Assembly: GCA_034005525.1 (NCBI GenBank)
Contig: JAVEUP010000005.1
Span: 38,159-102,158, forward strand
Direction: 5' to 3'
DNA: 64,000 nt
Source of the DNA: PWXP01 sp034005525
Lineage (GTDB): Bacteria; Planctomycetota; Planctomycetia; Pirellulales; Thermoguttaceae
Shown: piece after piece, positions 37,499 to 44,936 of the stretch
How the letters are laid out: each line of letters opens with the position of its first letter
Position numbering within the stretch: the first letter of the stretch is position 1
Notes under the pieces: model-generated
The model's input: only the letters and a program-made list of their open reading frames with translations
Database searches by the model: none
What the model was told of the DNA's origin: nothing
Program-made: the position numbers and the translations under genes

Positions 37499-39190
37499 CT
37501 AACGATGGGCCGCTTTGCCGCGCACCCGCGGATCGTGCACTCCAATCCACTGGCTGTCGGCGGTTTGTCCAATTGCTTGCACCACGCCGGTGCCCGACAC
37601 GGTGATCCCATGTCCCAGTTCTCCGAGCCGCTCGGCAATGTCGGGGGCGAATCCTCTTTCGACGTACAGCGTGTTTGGGCTCCACTGATGATGAATCCGT
37701 TTTGCGGCGAGCGTGTCGGCAGGGTCCATGTTCAGGTCGAAGTGATAGACTAGGGCCTGCACGACCTGCGTAATGATTCGCGGCCCTCCGGCGGCGCCGG
37801 CAGTGAAGACCGGGCGGCCGTCTTTCAGCACGATGGTTGGGCTCATGCTCGAAAGGGGCCGCTTGTGTGGGCCAATGGCATTCGCGTCGCTTCCGACCAG
37901 CCCGAAGGCGTTTGGTGTACCCGCCGCGGCCGAAAAGTCGTCCATCTCGTTGTTCAGGAGGATGCCGGTTCCGGGCACCATCACGCGGGCGCCGAAACCG
38001 GTGTTGATGGTGGCCGTCAGGGCAACCCAATTGCCCTCCGCGTCGGCGGCAGCGACGTGGGTCGTATGCTTGCGGAAGAAGTCGGCGTCTGCTCCCGGTG
38101 GCTCTCCGTGGCCGGCGATCTCCGCCACTTTGTCCAGCTGGATTTGCCTGGCCAGCCTGGCGGCATAGTCTTTGTCCACAAGCCCCTTGGGCACGTTCGC
38201 GAAATCGGGATCGCCCAGCCAGAAGGCCCGATCGGCAAAGGCCAGCTTCATGGCCTCGGCCAGCACGTGGTAGAACTGAACCGGATCGCGCCGGTGAAGC
38301 TCCCTCAAATCGAACTGCTCGAGAATGTTCAGAATTTGCACCACGTGGACGCCGCCCGAACTGGGCGGCGGCATACTGACGACCGTCAGGCCGCGGTACG
38401 AGCCCACGACCGGCTCGCGCTGGTGGGCTTGATAGGCCGCAAAATCACCGGCAGTAAGGATTCCCCCATTCGCCGCCATCCACGCCTCGACTTGCTGAGC
38501 GAGGGGACCATGGTAGAACCAATCGATGCCGTGCTCGGCGACAGCACGGTAGGCACGCGCGAGATCGGTCTGCTTCAGGAGTTCACCCTCGCGGAGCGGC
38601 GATCCGTCGGCATGCAGGAACACCTGGCGGCAGCCGGGATCCTGTGCGAAGTCCTTTGCCGCCGACCGGAACCGTCCGGCGTAACCCGCGTCGATCGGAA
38701 AGCCCCGTTCCGCCAACTCGGCGGCCGGCAGCAGGAGATCGGCGAGCGTCAGGCGGCCGAACTGCCTGGTGGCGTGATCGTAGGCGGCAATCGCACCAGG
38801 CACGGCAACAGCCAGCGGCCCCTTTCGTGCCAACTGCGGCTGTACCTCGCCATCTCGGACGTACAAGTCCGGCGTAGCCTTGGCGCCGGCAATCTCCCGC
38901 CCGTCAATGGCTGCAATGGTTCCGTCGGCAAGCCGGAGCACCACGAAGCAGCCGCCGCCGATGCCGGAATTGCTCGGGTCGACCACGCCGAGGGTAAGAG
39001 CCGCTGCGACTGCCGCGTCCACGGCATTCCCGCCGCGCTCCAATGCAGCAAGGCCAGCGTCGGTGGCCAACGGATGCACGGTGGCAACACATCCCGAGCC
39101 GGCGAAAGCCGGGGTCGGCGCGAGGAGTGAATAGAACAAGGCCCAGAGCAGGAGCCACTGGACCGTTCGGGCAGGCTTCGAGAGAGACAT
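37499..39190 (-). CDS. ggt: gamma-glutamyltransferase
   Basis: This 563-residue periplasmic enzyme cleaves and transfers the gamma-glutamyl group of glutathione and related peptides. A signal peptide (VQWLLLWALFYSLLAPTPAFA) precedes the large chain (GGNAVDAAVAAALTLGVVDP, SGIGGGCFVVLR). The autoprocessing/nucleophile threonine is in KHTTHVAAADAEGNWVALT. The small chain has the NTGFGARVMVPGTGILLNNEMDDF and GPRIITQV motifs. The frame is open to 39496, but the ATG at 39190 has GGAG 8 nt upstream and starts the signal peptide. Its start lies only 36 bp from the displaced tRNA-Val 3' fragment, so before element insertion this operon lay directly behind the tRNA gene. Confidence 0.95.
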   Translation of the reverse strand: MSLSKPARTVQWLLLWALFYSLLAPTPAFAGSGCVATVHPLATDAGLAALERGGNAVDAAVAAALTLGVVDPSNSGIGGGCFVVLRLADGTIAAIDGREIAGAKATPDLYVRDGEVQPQLARKGPLAVAVPGAIAAYDHATRQFGRLTLADLLLPAAELAERGFPIDAGYAGRFRSAAKDFAQDPGCRQVFLHADGSPLREGELLKQTDLARAYRAVAEHGIDWFYHGPLAQQVEAWMAANGGILTAGDFAAYQAHQREPVVGSYRGLTVVSMPPPSSGGVHVVQILNILEQFDLRELHRRDPVQFYHVLAEAMKLAFADRAFWLGDPDFANVPKGLVDKDYAARLARQIQLDKVAEIAGHGEPPGADADFFRKHTTHVAAADAEGNWVALTATINTGFGARVMVPGTGILLNNEMDDFSAAAGTPNAFGLVGSDANAIGPHKRPLSSMSPTIVLKDGRPVFTAGAAGGPRIITQVVQALVYHFDLNMDPADTLAAKRIHHQWSPNTLYVERGFAPDIAERLGELGHGITVSGTGVVQAIGQTADSQWIGVHDPRVRGKAAHR

Positions 39191-39226
39191 TTGAGGTGCT
39201 CCGTTGACGGCGGATGCCAACGGAGC

Positions 39227-39277
39227 GAAATGGGCGGCGGCAGACTCGAACTGCCGACTTCCACCGTGTGAGGATGG
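39227..39277 (-). repeat. attL: displaced 3' part of tRNA-Val
   Basis: This 51-bp segment matches 47113-47163 at 44 positions. The last 23 bp (39255-39277) are identical to 47141-47163 and span the anticodon arm and variable loop; this is the inferred crossover core. The seven mismatches all fall in the two strands of the T-stem and are compensatory: GGCAG/CTGCC here, GAAGG/CCTTT in the intact tRNA. It is therefore the original chromosomal tRNA end, not a functional tRNA. Confidence 0.88.
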
Positions 39278-39278
39278 A

Positions 39279-39518
39279 AACACCACGTCGGAACCCCAAA
39301 CTGGCAAGGGACTTACGGAAGCCGATCCGCCGGCTTGCACCAATGCTTGCACCGACGAACCGGAAAACGATAACGGCAACCCCCCGATTATGCCGGAAGT
39401 CGAGGGCGACGGCAACCCTGGAACCGATCCGCTCGCCACACTCGCCGCCGCCGTTGCCGGGCTGTCGGCTGCGGACCGGGCACGGCTCGCCGCCATGCTC
39501 GGGGGTAGTAGCGAATGA
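39279..39518 (+). other. alternative C-terminal coding segment of the integrase (circular form)
   Basis: Counting from the codon that spans the attL core, this frame stays open for 79 codons to a TGA. It is in the same phase as the integrase gene at attR. In an excised circle joined at the core, the integrase would read ...LPPCEDG and then NTTSEPQTGKGLTEAD... ending LAAMLGGSSE. The segment is acidic, with a final amphipathic helix (LATLAAAVAGLSAADRARL). In the integrated state it has no start of its own and is probably untranslated. Frame continuity is a fact of the sequence; expression is inferred. Confidence 0.6.
39334..39353 (+). repeat. left putative integrase arm site
   Basis: CTTGCACCAATGCTTGCACC occurs here, 57 bp inside attL, and again at 46946-46965, near attR. 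It consists of two CTTGCACC octamers 12 bp apart, the arrangement of integrase arm-type sites. The preceding G is also shared. Confidence 0.5.
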
Positions 39519-39605
39519 AGGACGCGCCCGGTACAACCGGGGAAAGCCGGGCCGGGTGCGGCCCCCCCACGCCAAGAGCAAATGTCTTAGGTCACGGCTC
39601 GGGAA

Positions 39606-39881
39606 TTTTTCGCGAAAAAACGCCTTGGGGAAACGTGCGATGTACGACGGTCCCGGCAACAAGCGGCTGAAGCGGACCCTACGGACAATTGTTCGGAGGG
39701 TCGCAAGTGCGATGTACGACGGTCCGGGCAACAAGCGGCTGGGGGGCAATATGTTTTCCGCCGCGCTTGGAGAATGGGCAATGGCGGAAAAGTGGTGTTT
39801 TCCGCCGCGCCCGGGTATTGGGAATAGGTAACGGCGAAAAGTGGTTTTCCGCCGCGCCTAGGGAATGGGGAGTGGCGAAAA
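39606..39881. repeat. palindromes and direct repeats: candidate element origin
   Basis: From left to right: a perfect 14-bp palindrome TTTTTCGCGAAAAA (39606-39619); two 35-bp direct repeats with one mismatch (39635-39669, 39707-39741); between them a 28-bp near-palindrome centred on ACAATTGT (39675-39702, 24 of 28 positions symmetric); then three copies of GTTTTCCGCCGCGC at 39753, 39797 and 39844, each followed by an inverted GGCGGAAAA or GGCGAAAA arm that makes a hairpin. No gene is seen in 39519-39995. Iteron-like spacing and hairpins suggest a replication origin or regulator-binding region; function is inferred. Confidence 0.6.
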
Positions 39882-39919
39882 CAAGAAACGCCGGGTAGGC
39901 GGCTGACGGGCCGCTGCAC

Positions 39920-39988
39920 GGCCAGCGCGGTAAGCGGGTGTCCCTTTCGGCCTGCTTCCGCGCTGGCCGCCCGGGCAAACGAAAGGGA
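39920..39988 (+). promoter_or_regulatory. potential pseudoknot leader sequestering a ribosome-binding site
   Basis: Stem 1 pairs GGCCAGCGCGG (39920-39930) with CCGCGCTGGCC (39958-39968), 11 bp perfect. Its loop contains TCCCTTTCG (39941-39949), exactly complementary to CGAAAGGGA (39980-39988), which holds the Shine-Dalgarno 7 nt before the ATG at 39996. Both together form an H-type pseudoknot that would block translation. No thermodynamic calculation was done. Confidence 0.55.
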
Positions 39989-39995
39989 ACCGACA

Positions 39996-40964
39996 ATGCA
40001 CAATGACTATGACACGCTGCGCGGAACTGCCCCGACGCAAGAGAAGTGCCGCACGCTGCGCCGGGTGCTGCGGGGGCTCACCGACAAGCAAACCGCCGAA
40101 CTACACCGCCGCGCCGAATGGGTGGCCGTCGCAACGGACGCCGATTCGAAATGGAACCGGGCACGAGAAGCCGCCCTGCCCGTGCTGACTGAGTGGGGCA
40201 AGACTCTTCGGGATCGACTCGCCGCCGCACCCAGCGAAGGGGACGAGGTCGCCGGGCTGGAATACGTGCCCGCCGTCTATAACGTGGACGAGGTGCTCGG
40301 GGTGGGGTCGCCGTTGACCTACGCGACCGAATTGGCGCGGGTGAATGACGTGATGGACGCGCTCATACGGCGCGACACACCGCCCGACGTGGTGGCCGTC
40401 CTGTCGGCATGGCGCGACGCGGGCGAACGCTTGGAGGGCGATGCTGACGCCCTCCAAGCCGACGGGGCACGGTTCGCTTGCTGGGTAGCTGACCAAACCA
40501 CCGATGACGTCGCCTTGATAGCCGATCCTGAGTTTCCCGCCTTCTCATGGGACGAGGTGGCCGACGCCCTGGGGAGCCTGCCCGGCTCGACGCCGCCGGG
40601 TGAATCGACGTCCGACGATTCTTCGACGGCCGACCCCGCCGAACTGAAAGGCAAGAAGCCGTCAAGGTGTCATATTCTCGCATACTATGCGTACAAGTAC
40701 GCTGAGACACGGCTTGGACGGAGGCAAAAGGACCGCGAAGCATGGGAGTACCTGAGAGAACACGGGATCGACGACGAGAAGGGCGATGCTGGCGAACTGG
40801 CTGAATGGAGACTGCCGTCCTTTGATACATTTGCGCGGAACCTCCGCACGGCTCGCGCCTACTTCGGTGAGCGGAAGTACACACCACGCAACGCGAAGGC
40901 ACTGCCGACGGGCCGGAGTATCGTAAAGGCCGACGAAATTGAACACCGGCACCGCGACAAGTAG
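39996..40964 (+). CDS. element-encoded protein, unknown
   Basis: This 322-residue soluble protein is not recognised. The N-terminal ~190 residues are helical and charged (DTLRGTAPTQEKCRTLRRVLRGLTDKQ...). An acidic Ser/Pro linker (about 195-220) follows. The C-terminal ~100 residues form a compact basic helical domain (CHILAYYAYKYAETRLGRRQKDREAWEYL, LPSFDTFARNLRTARAYFGERKY) that could bind DNA. It is the first gene of the element, transcribed separately from the xis operon, and sits behind the potential pseudoknot leader. It could be a replication initiator, a regulator or cargo such as a defence gene; I cannot choose. Confidence 0.6.
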   Translation: MHNDYDTLRGTAPTQEKCRTLRRVLRGLTDKQTAELHRRAEWVAVATDADSKWNRAREAALPVLTEWGKTLRDRLAAAPSEGDEVAGLEYVPAVYNVDEVLGVGSPLTYATELARVNDVMDALIRRDTPPDVVAVLSAWRDAGERLEGDADALQADGARFACWVADQTTDDVALIADPEFPAFSWDEVADALGSLPGSTPPGESTSDDSSTADPAELKGKKPSRCHILAYYAYKYAETRLGRRQKDREAWEYLREHGIDDEKGDAGELAEWRLPSFDTFARNLRTARAYFGERKYTPRNAKALPTGRSIVKADEIEHRHRDK

Positions 40965-41158
40965 CAATACGATATTGCCGTTCTGCACTGCGAACCGGAC
41001 AAGTCTCGGGCTATTCTGCCCAAACCGGACGCTAAACCGGACAACACCGGATTTTTTCAAGAATCCGGTTTGCTGTCGCTGCCTGTCATAACTATTGCCG
41101 CCGTGGGCACTTAGTGCATTCTTGCATCGGACAACGCCGCCCCCGTTCTTGTCCGGTT
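40965..41158 (+). promoter_or_regulatory. control region of the xis-primase operon with AACCGGAC repeats
   Basis: AACCGGAC occurs at 40993, 41023 and 41035, and inverted copies (GTCCGGTT) at 41151 and related CGGACAA at 41128. A stem-loop ACCGGATT/AATCCGGT (41046-41053, 41062-41069) has eight base pairs and an 8-nt loop, and could end transcription of the upstream gene or serve as a dyad operator. The cluster lies just before the excisionase gene, where the Xre repressor would be expected to bind. No clear -35/-10 pair was found. Confidence 0.45.
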
Positions 41159-41234
41159 CTCGGGTGGTGTTCGGCAAACGATTGACCGCCGCATGGTGCT
41201 GCGCGATCGTCGCCCAAACACAAGGGACTTCCGA

Positions 41235-41474
41235 ATGAAAGCTACTGTCTCGACGCCGGCCGACTCGCCGGCTGCCCCCGCGTACCTGACTGCCAAGGAC
41301 TGCGCGGAACGCTACGCCGTGTCGGTACGGCACTGGTGGCGAATGAATGACGCCGGCCGAGTGCCGCGACCGGTTCGGTTTGGGAATGCCGTAAGGTGGT
41401 CACTGGCATCGCTGCGCGACTGGGAAGACGACAACTGCCGCGACTGCCGAACTGCGAAGGGGGGCCGACGATGA
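41235..41474 (+). CDS. excisionase/AlpA-like helix-turn-helix protein
   Basis: This 79-residue protein has the short MerR-like winged helix of AlpA/Xis proteins (YLTAKDCAERYAVSVRHWWRMNDAGRVPRPVRFG, then VRWSLASLRDWED). Such proteins bend DNA at att sites to favour excision or act as activators. The frame is open from 41193, but the ATG at 41235 has AAGGGA 8 nt upstream. Its stop overlaps the next start (ATGA), and it leads a six-gene operon in which every junction overlaps. Confidence 0.8.
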   Translation: MKATVSTPADSPAAPAYLTAKDCAERYAVSVRHWWRMNDAGRVPRPVRFGNAVRWSLASLRDWEDDNCRDCRTAKGGRR

Positions 41475-41806
41475 CGCACAACGAAAAAAGCGAAGGGGAC
41501 CGCCGAGTCTGGGCGCGTGTGGTGGCGCACGAGTATCTGCGCGTGCTACTCGATGACAAGGCCGGCTCGCCCGTGGATTCGGCTTCCGTACTGCTTCCAC
41601 CCGAACACCGGCGCGCCGTGGGCGTTGCCGTGCGCGAACTCGCCGCCGCTGGGGTGATCGAACCGGTTGGCCGCACGCCCGGAAGCCGCCGCCGGGTGTG
41701 GCGAATCGCCGATCCGGCCGCCGCCCGACGCTGGGCTGCTGACCACCCGCTGCTGCCGCACACTGAAGCGAACGAAGAAAGGAATCGACCATGCGGAAAT
41801 CATTGA
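41471..41806 (+). CDS. small element protein, winged-helix-like
   Basis: This 111-residue charged protein has a helix-turn-helix-like segment (VSLLPPEHRRAVGVAVRELAAAGVIEPV read as DSASVLLPPEHRRAVGVAVR) followed by a beta wing (RTPGSRRRVWRI), typical of small winged-helix DNA-binding proteins. No family is assigned. It overlaps the excisionase gene by 4 bp and the next gene by 16 bp. A regulatory or replication-accessory role is inferred from its place. Confidence 0.6.
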   Translation: MTHNEKSEGDRRVWARVVAHEYLRVLLDDKAGSPVDSASVLLPPEHRRAVGVAVRELAAAGVIEPVGRTPGSRRRVWRIADPAAARRWAADHPLLPHTEANEERNRPCGNH

Positions 41807-42285
41807 CTGACATTCTAAAGAACGGAAGCCGCGACGATCTTGCTCGGCAATGGGAAACGACGGAAGCCGCCGGGGACTTTGAGCCGTTACCGGCCGGGCA
41901 ATACGTCGCGCGGATCGTGTCGGGCGAACTTTTCACAAGCACCAGGAACGGCACGCCGGGGTATAAACTCGGGTTTCGCGTAATGGAAGGTGAACACACC
42001 GACCGGCAATTCTGGCACGACGTATGGTTGACGCCGGCCGCCCTGGCAATGGCAAAACGCGACCTGGGCAAGCTGGGCGTTGTGTCGCTCGACATGCTGG
42101 AAAGACCGCTGCCGCTGGGTATTCGTTGCCAAGTGAAGTTGGCTTTACGCCGCGACGACGACGGCAATGAATACAACCGGGTTCGGGCATTCGACGTGAT
42201 CGGCATTGACGAACCGGAACGCGACCCGTTTGCACCGCAAGACGCAACAGCCGAAGGGGAAGGGGGCAAAGATGACAACTTCTGA
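41791..42285 (+). CDS. DUF669-like phage replication accessory protein
   Basis: This 164-residue protein resembles DUF669-type proteins (from memory), common beside phage primases and helicases and suspected to bind single-stranded DNA. The core GDFEPLPAGQYVARIVSGE, GTPGYKLGFRVMEGEHTDRQFWHDV and CQVKLALRRDDDGNEYNRV suggests an OB-like beta barrel. It ends in an acidic tail (DATAEGEGGKDDNF), like SSB proteins that recruit partners. AAAGGA precedes the ATG. It overlaps both neighbours, and its position directly before the primase supports a replisome role. Confidence 0.65.
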   Translation: MRKSLTDILKNGSRDDLARQWETTEAAGDFEPLPAGQYVARIVSGELFTSTRNGTPGYKLGFRVMEGEHTDRQFWHDVWLTPAALAMAKRDLGKLGVVSLDMLERPLPLGIRCQVKLALRRDDDGNEYNRVRAFDVIGIDEPERDPFAPQDATAEGEGGKDDNF

Positions 42286-43618
42286 TTTCCGATTCGGTTT
42301 CCGCGTTGTCGGGCCGACGCATAACGAACGCCGATTAGTAGACCACGCCGCCGCGTTCCAAGCATACGCCGAATGCGACGTTCGGGCCGAGTGCGAACGC
42401 GAAAGCTATCTGTCGGCATTCCAGTTTGCCGCCGACTTCACGGCACACCTAACAAGTACCGGCTCGACGGCTGGGTTTGTCGGGCCGTGCTATTCGTCCT
42501 GGCTCTGGTTTGACTTCGATAGCGAAGATGATCCGGCACACGCACAAGCCGACGCCGCCGCGCTGTTGGAATGGCTGGGCGAGAATGCGGGGGTGGAACC
42601 GGCCGGGCTGCTGCTGTTCTTCTCGGGTAGCAAGGGGGTCCACGTCGGCTTGCCTACCGCGCTGTGGAACCCATCGCCGAGTGCGGACTTCCACAAGGTT
42701 TGCCGCCGCTTCGCAGAGAATCTGGCCGAAGCCGCCGCCGTGTCGATCGACTCGGGGGTTTACGATCGGGTACGGTGCTTCCGTGCCCCGAATAGTCGGC
42801 ACCCCAAGACGTCGCTGTTCAAACGTCGGTTGACGCCCGACGAATTAGCCGGGCCGCTCGACGTGATACTGAAGCTGGCCGAAACGCCCGCGCCGTTCGA
42901 CGTGCCGTGCCCCACCGGAATTGACGACCGGCTTGCCTTCGCATGGCGGAATGCGGCTGTTCACGTCAACGAAGAAGCAAACGCAAGGGCCGCCCGCCGC
43001 GCTGCCGGGAACGGCTGCCCGTCACTGAACAAGGCGACTCTGCTATTCATTCGGGAAGGGGCGACAACCGGGGACCGGCACCGGCTACTCTTTTCGGCTG
43101 CTGCGAACCTGGGCGAGTTTGCTTGCCCGCCGGCGCTGGCCGTGGCGCTGCTAGAAGAGGCCGCGCTTGATTCGGGACTGCCGCCGCGCGACGTTCGCCG
43201 GCAAGTGGAATGCGGGCTTGCCGCCGTTGGTGGTGGCGAACCCGACGCCGCGCTGCCGTCGCCGGCTGACGATCCGCCGGGGGTGGCCGTCGCCGATTCC
43301 CCGCCGGCTGCCGACGTGCAAGGCAAGTTGGCCGCGCTGTGGGGCTCGACGCCGGCCGCCGACACGTGCCCGCCGGCTACCGATCCGCAACCAACGCAAC
43401 AAGGCGAAGCGGCTGCCGTGCCGTGGGATGATCCGCCGCCGTACAAGCCGCTGCCCCCGCAAACGGTTGCCGAAGGACGGCTTGACACACCGTGCAAGAA
43501 ATGCGGCGCGCACGACTACGCCGAGGTGGGCATACCGGGTGGGCGGACTCGGCTGGACTGCCGGGGCTGCGGGCGGTTCCTGCGATGGGGTAATTGGGAG
43601 GGAGGGGCCAACGGATGA
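42272..43618 (+). CDS. archaeo-eukaryotic-type primase with C-terminal zinc ribbon
   Basis: This 448-residue protein has the AEP catalytic triad of motifs: LWFDFDSEDD with metal ligands D81 and D83, FFSGSKGVHVGLP with S118 and H124, and SIDSGVYDRVRCFRAPNSRH with D160 and the basic primer-template strand. After the catalytic core (to about 230) a helical domain follows, then a Pro/Ala-rich linker (about 315-400) and a zinc ribbon CKKCGAHDY...CRGCGRFLRWG that probably binds template. The frame is open from 42206; ATG 42272 gives the natural N-terminus and overlaps the previous gene by 14 bp. It should make primers, and possibly extend them, for element replication. Confidence 0.85.
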   Translation: MTTSDFRFGFRVVGPTHNERRLVDHAAAFQAYAECDVRAECERESYLSAFQFAADFTAHLTSTGSTAGFVGPCYSSWLWFDFDSEDDPAHAQADAAALLEWLGENAGVEPAGLLLFFSGSKGVHVGLPTALWNPSPSADFHKVCRRFAENLAEAAAVSIDSGVYDRVRCFRAPNSRHPKTSLFKRRLTPDELAGPLDVILKLAETPAPFDVPCPTGIDDRLAFAWRNAAVHVNEEANARAARRAAGNGCPSLNKATLLFIREGATTGDRHRLLFSAAANLGEFACPPALAVALLEEAALDSGLPPRDVRRQVECGLAAVGGGEPDAALPSPADDPPGVAVADSPPAADVQGKLAALWGSTPAADTCPPATDPQPTQQGEAAAVPWDDPPPYKPLPPQTVAEGRLDTPCKKCGAHDYAEVGIPGGRTRLDCRGCGRFLRWGNWEGGANG

Positions 43619-44547
43619 CAAATGCTGCTTTCGTTTCCGCTGTTGACGCAATCGACGCGTGGCGCGACGATCTACTATCCGGGAATCAGCCGACGTTCTG
43701 GCCGCTGGGCGACTCGCCGCTCGATCGGATCGAATTGGGGCCGGGGCTGGTGGTGCTGTTGGGCGGGGCACCTGGCACGGGCAAAACATCGCTTGCCATG
43801 CAGTTGCTTATCGACGCCTTACGGTTGACGCCGACACTGCGGGGGCTGTGCTGTTCGGTGGAAATGCCGCCGGCTGTGCTGCTCGATAGGCAACTGGCAC
43901 GGCTGAGCGGGATCGACGCAACGACGATCCGCTACCGGCAATTCGGGGCTGAGCATGGCGAACGGCTGGAACTGGGGCTTGCCCAACTTGAAGCCGTTGC
44001 CGATCGTCTCGCATTCGTCAAGCCGCCGTTCGACTTAGAAAACGTCGCCGCAAGTGCCGACGCATTCCATGCTGACGTGCTGCTGCTCGACTACATTCAG
44101 CGAATCCCGCCGCCGGGCAGTCACCCGGACAACCGGCAAGCCGTCAATCGGACAATGGACTATTTGCGGCAGTTCGCCGAAGCGGGCTGCGGGTTGCTTG
44201 TTGTCGCCGCCGTCGGACGAACGAAGGATAAGCGGGGCCGATCAAGCTACGACGCCGAAGGGCTGAACCTGGCAAGCTTCCGCGAGACAAGCGAACTGGA
44301 GTTTGGGGCGGATTCTGCTTACATACTGGCACCGCCGGGGAAGAAGGACGTGGCCGACCTGTTCACGCTACGGCACTTAAAGGCTCGGCACGGGGAATGC
44401 CGCGACTTGGTGCTGCGGTTCGACAAGCCGATACAACGGTTCACCGACGGGAACGCATGGCAACCGAACACGGGCAGAATTGCCGACGCCCTGGCCGGCG
44501 CATGGGATTCGACCGCACCCGCTGCCGATGATTGGGGGGACCGATGA
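43615..44547 (+). CDS. DnaB/RecA-like ATPase (replicative helicase-type)
   Basis: This 310-residue protein is a RecA-fold ATPase like the C-terminal domain of DnaB and phage replicative helicases. Walker A is LLGGAPGTGKTSLA, Walker B ADVLLLDYIQRIPP, and the region GLLVVAAVGRTKDKRG plus FRETSELEFGADSAYIL matches motifs 3 and 4 of DnaB-type helicases. The last part (HLKARHGECRDLVLRFDKPIQRF) is the typical DnaB-family tail. There is no N-terminal DnaG-interacting domain, so it is a stand-alone motor working with the adjacent primase. Start (ATGA) overlaps the primase stop. Loading of a host helicase instead is also possible. Confidence 0.82.
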   Translation: MTNAAFVSAVDAIDAWRDDLLSGNQPTFWPLGDSPLDRIELGPGLVVLLGGAPGTGKTSLAMQLLIDALRLTPTLRGLCCSVEMPPAVLLDRQLARLSGIDATTIRYRQFGAEHGERLELGLAQLEAVADRLAFVKPPFDLENVAASADAFHADVLLLDYIQRIPPPGSHPDNRQAVNRTMDYLRQFAEAGCGLLVVAAVGRTKDKRGRSSYDAEGLNLASFRETSELEFGADSAYILAPPGKKDVADLFTLRHLKARHGECRDLVLRFDKPIQRFTDGNAWQPNTGRIADALAGAWDSTAPAADDWGDR

Positions 44548-44936
44548 CAAGACGCCTGAACGACCCGCCGCCCATGAACGCGCCGCCGGCCGCCGAGACC
44601 ACCGGGGACACGAACAAGCCGAAGGGAAAGGCCGGGGACCGGTTCGCCACGCTGAATGCCTTTCTCGACTTCACGGCTCAACACCTGGGGCGGGCGGAAT
44701 GCCTTACGTGGTTGGCGCTGTGGCGCGACGTGAAGCGCGACGGGGTTGCCACAACGGCACAAGCCGACATTGCCCGCCGGATCGGGGCACACCGTGGAAC
44801 AATCAAGCGGGCCATAACGAAGCTGGTTGCCGCCGGCTTGTTGACCGTCGCCCGCCGGGGTAGCTTACGCCGGGGTGCTTCCGCGTATCGGGTTCACCCC
44901 GTAATGCCGATTAGAACCAAACCCCCCAAGCGATAA
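44544..44936 (+). CDS. winged-helix DNA-binding protein of the element
   Basis: This 130-residue protein has a disordered N-terminus (NDPPPMNAPPAAETTGDTNK) and a clear winged helix (ATTAQADIARRIGAHRGTIKRAITKLVAAGLLTVARRGSL). It resembles helix-turn-helix domains of phage replication initiators and GntR/MarR-like regulators. The start overlaps the ATPase stop (ATGA). Its 3' end lies in the first of two 23-bp repeats, so it may bind its own downstream DNA as an origin-binding protein. That link is inferred. Confidence 0.7.
   Translation: MTRRLNDPPPMNAPPAAETTGDTNKPKGKAGDRFATLNAFLDFTAQHLGRAECLTWLALWRDVKRDGVATTAQADIARRIGAHRGTIKRAITKLVAAGLLTVARRGSLRRGASAYRVHPVMPIRTKPPKR

Noticed and set aside
39227..39277. 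possible second tRNA-Val
   Set aside because: Only the 3' half is present; there is no acceptor 5' strand or D-arm.
39214..39831. 205-codon open frame at the left end of the element with APMLAP similarity to the integrase
   Set aside because: The similarity is limited to the 20-bp arm-type repeat; the frame runs through palindromes and hairpin repeats and has no start context.
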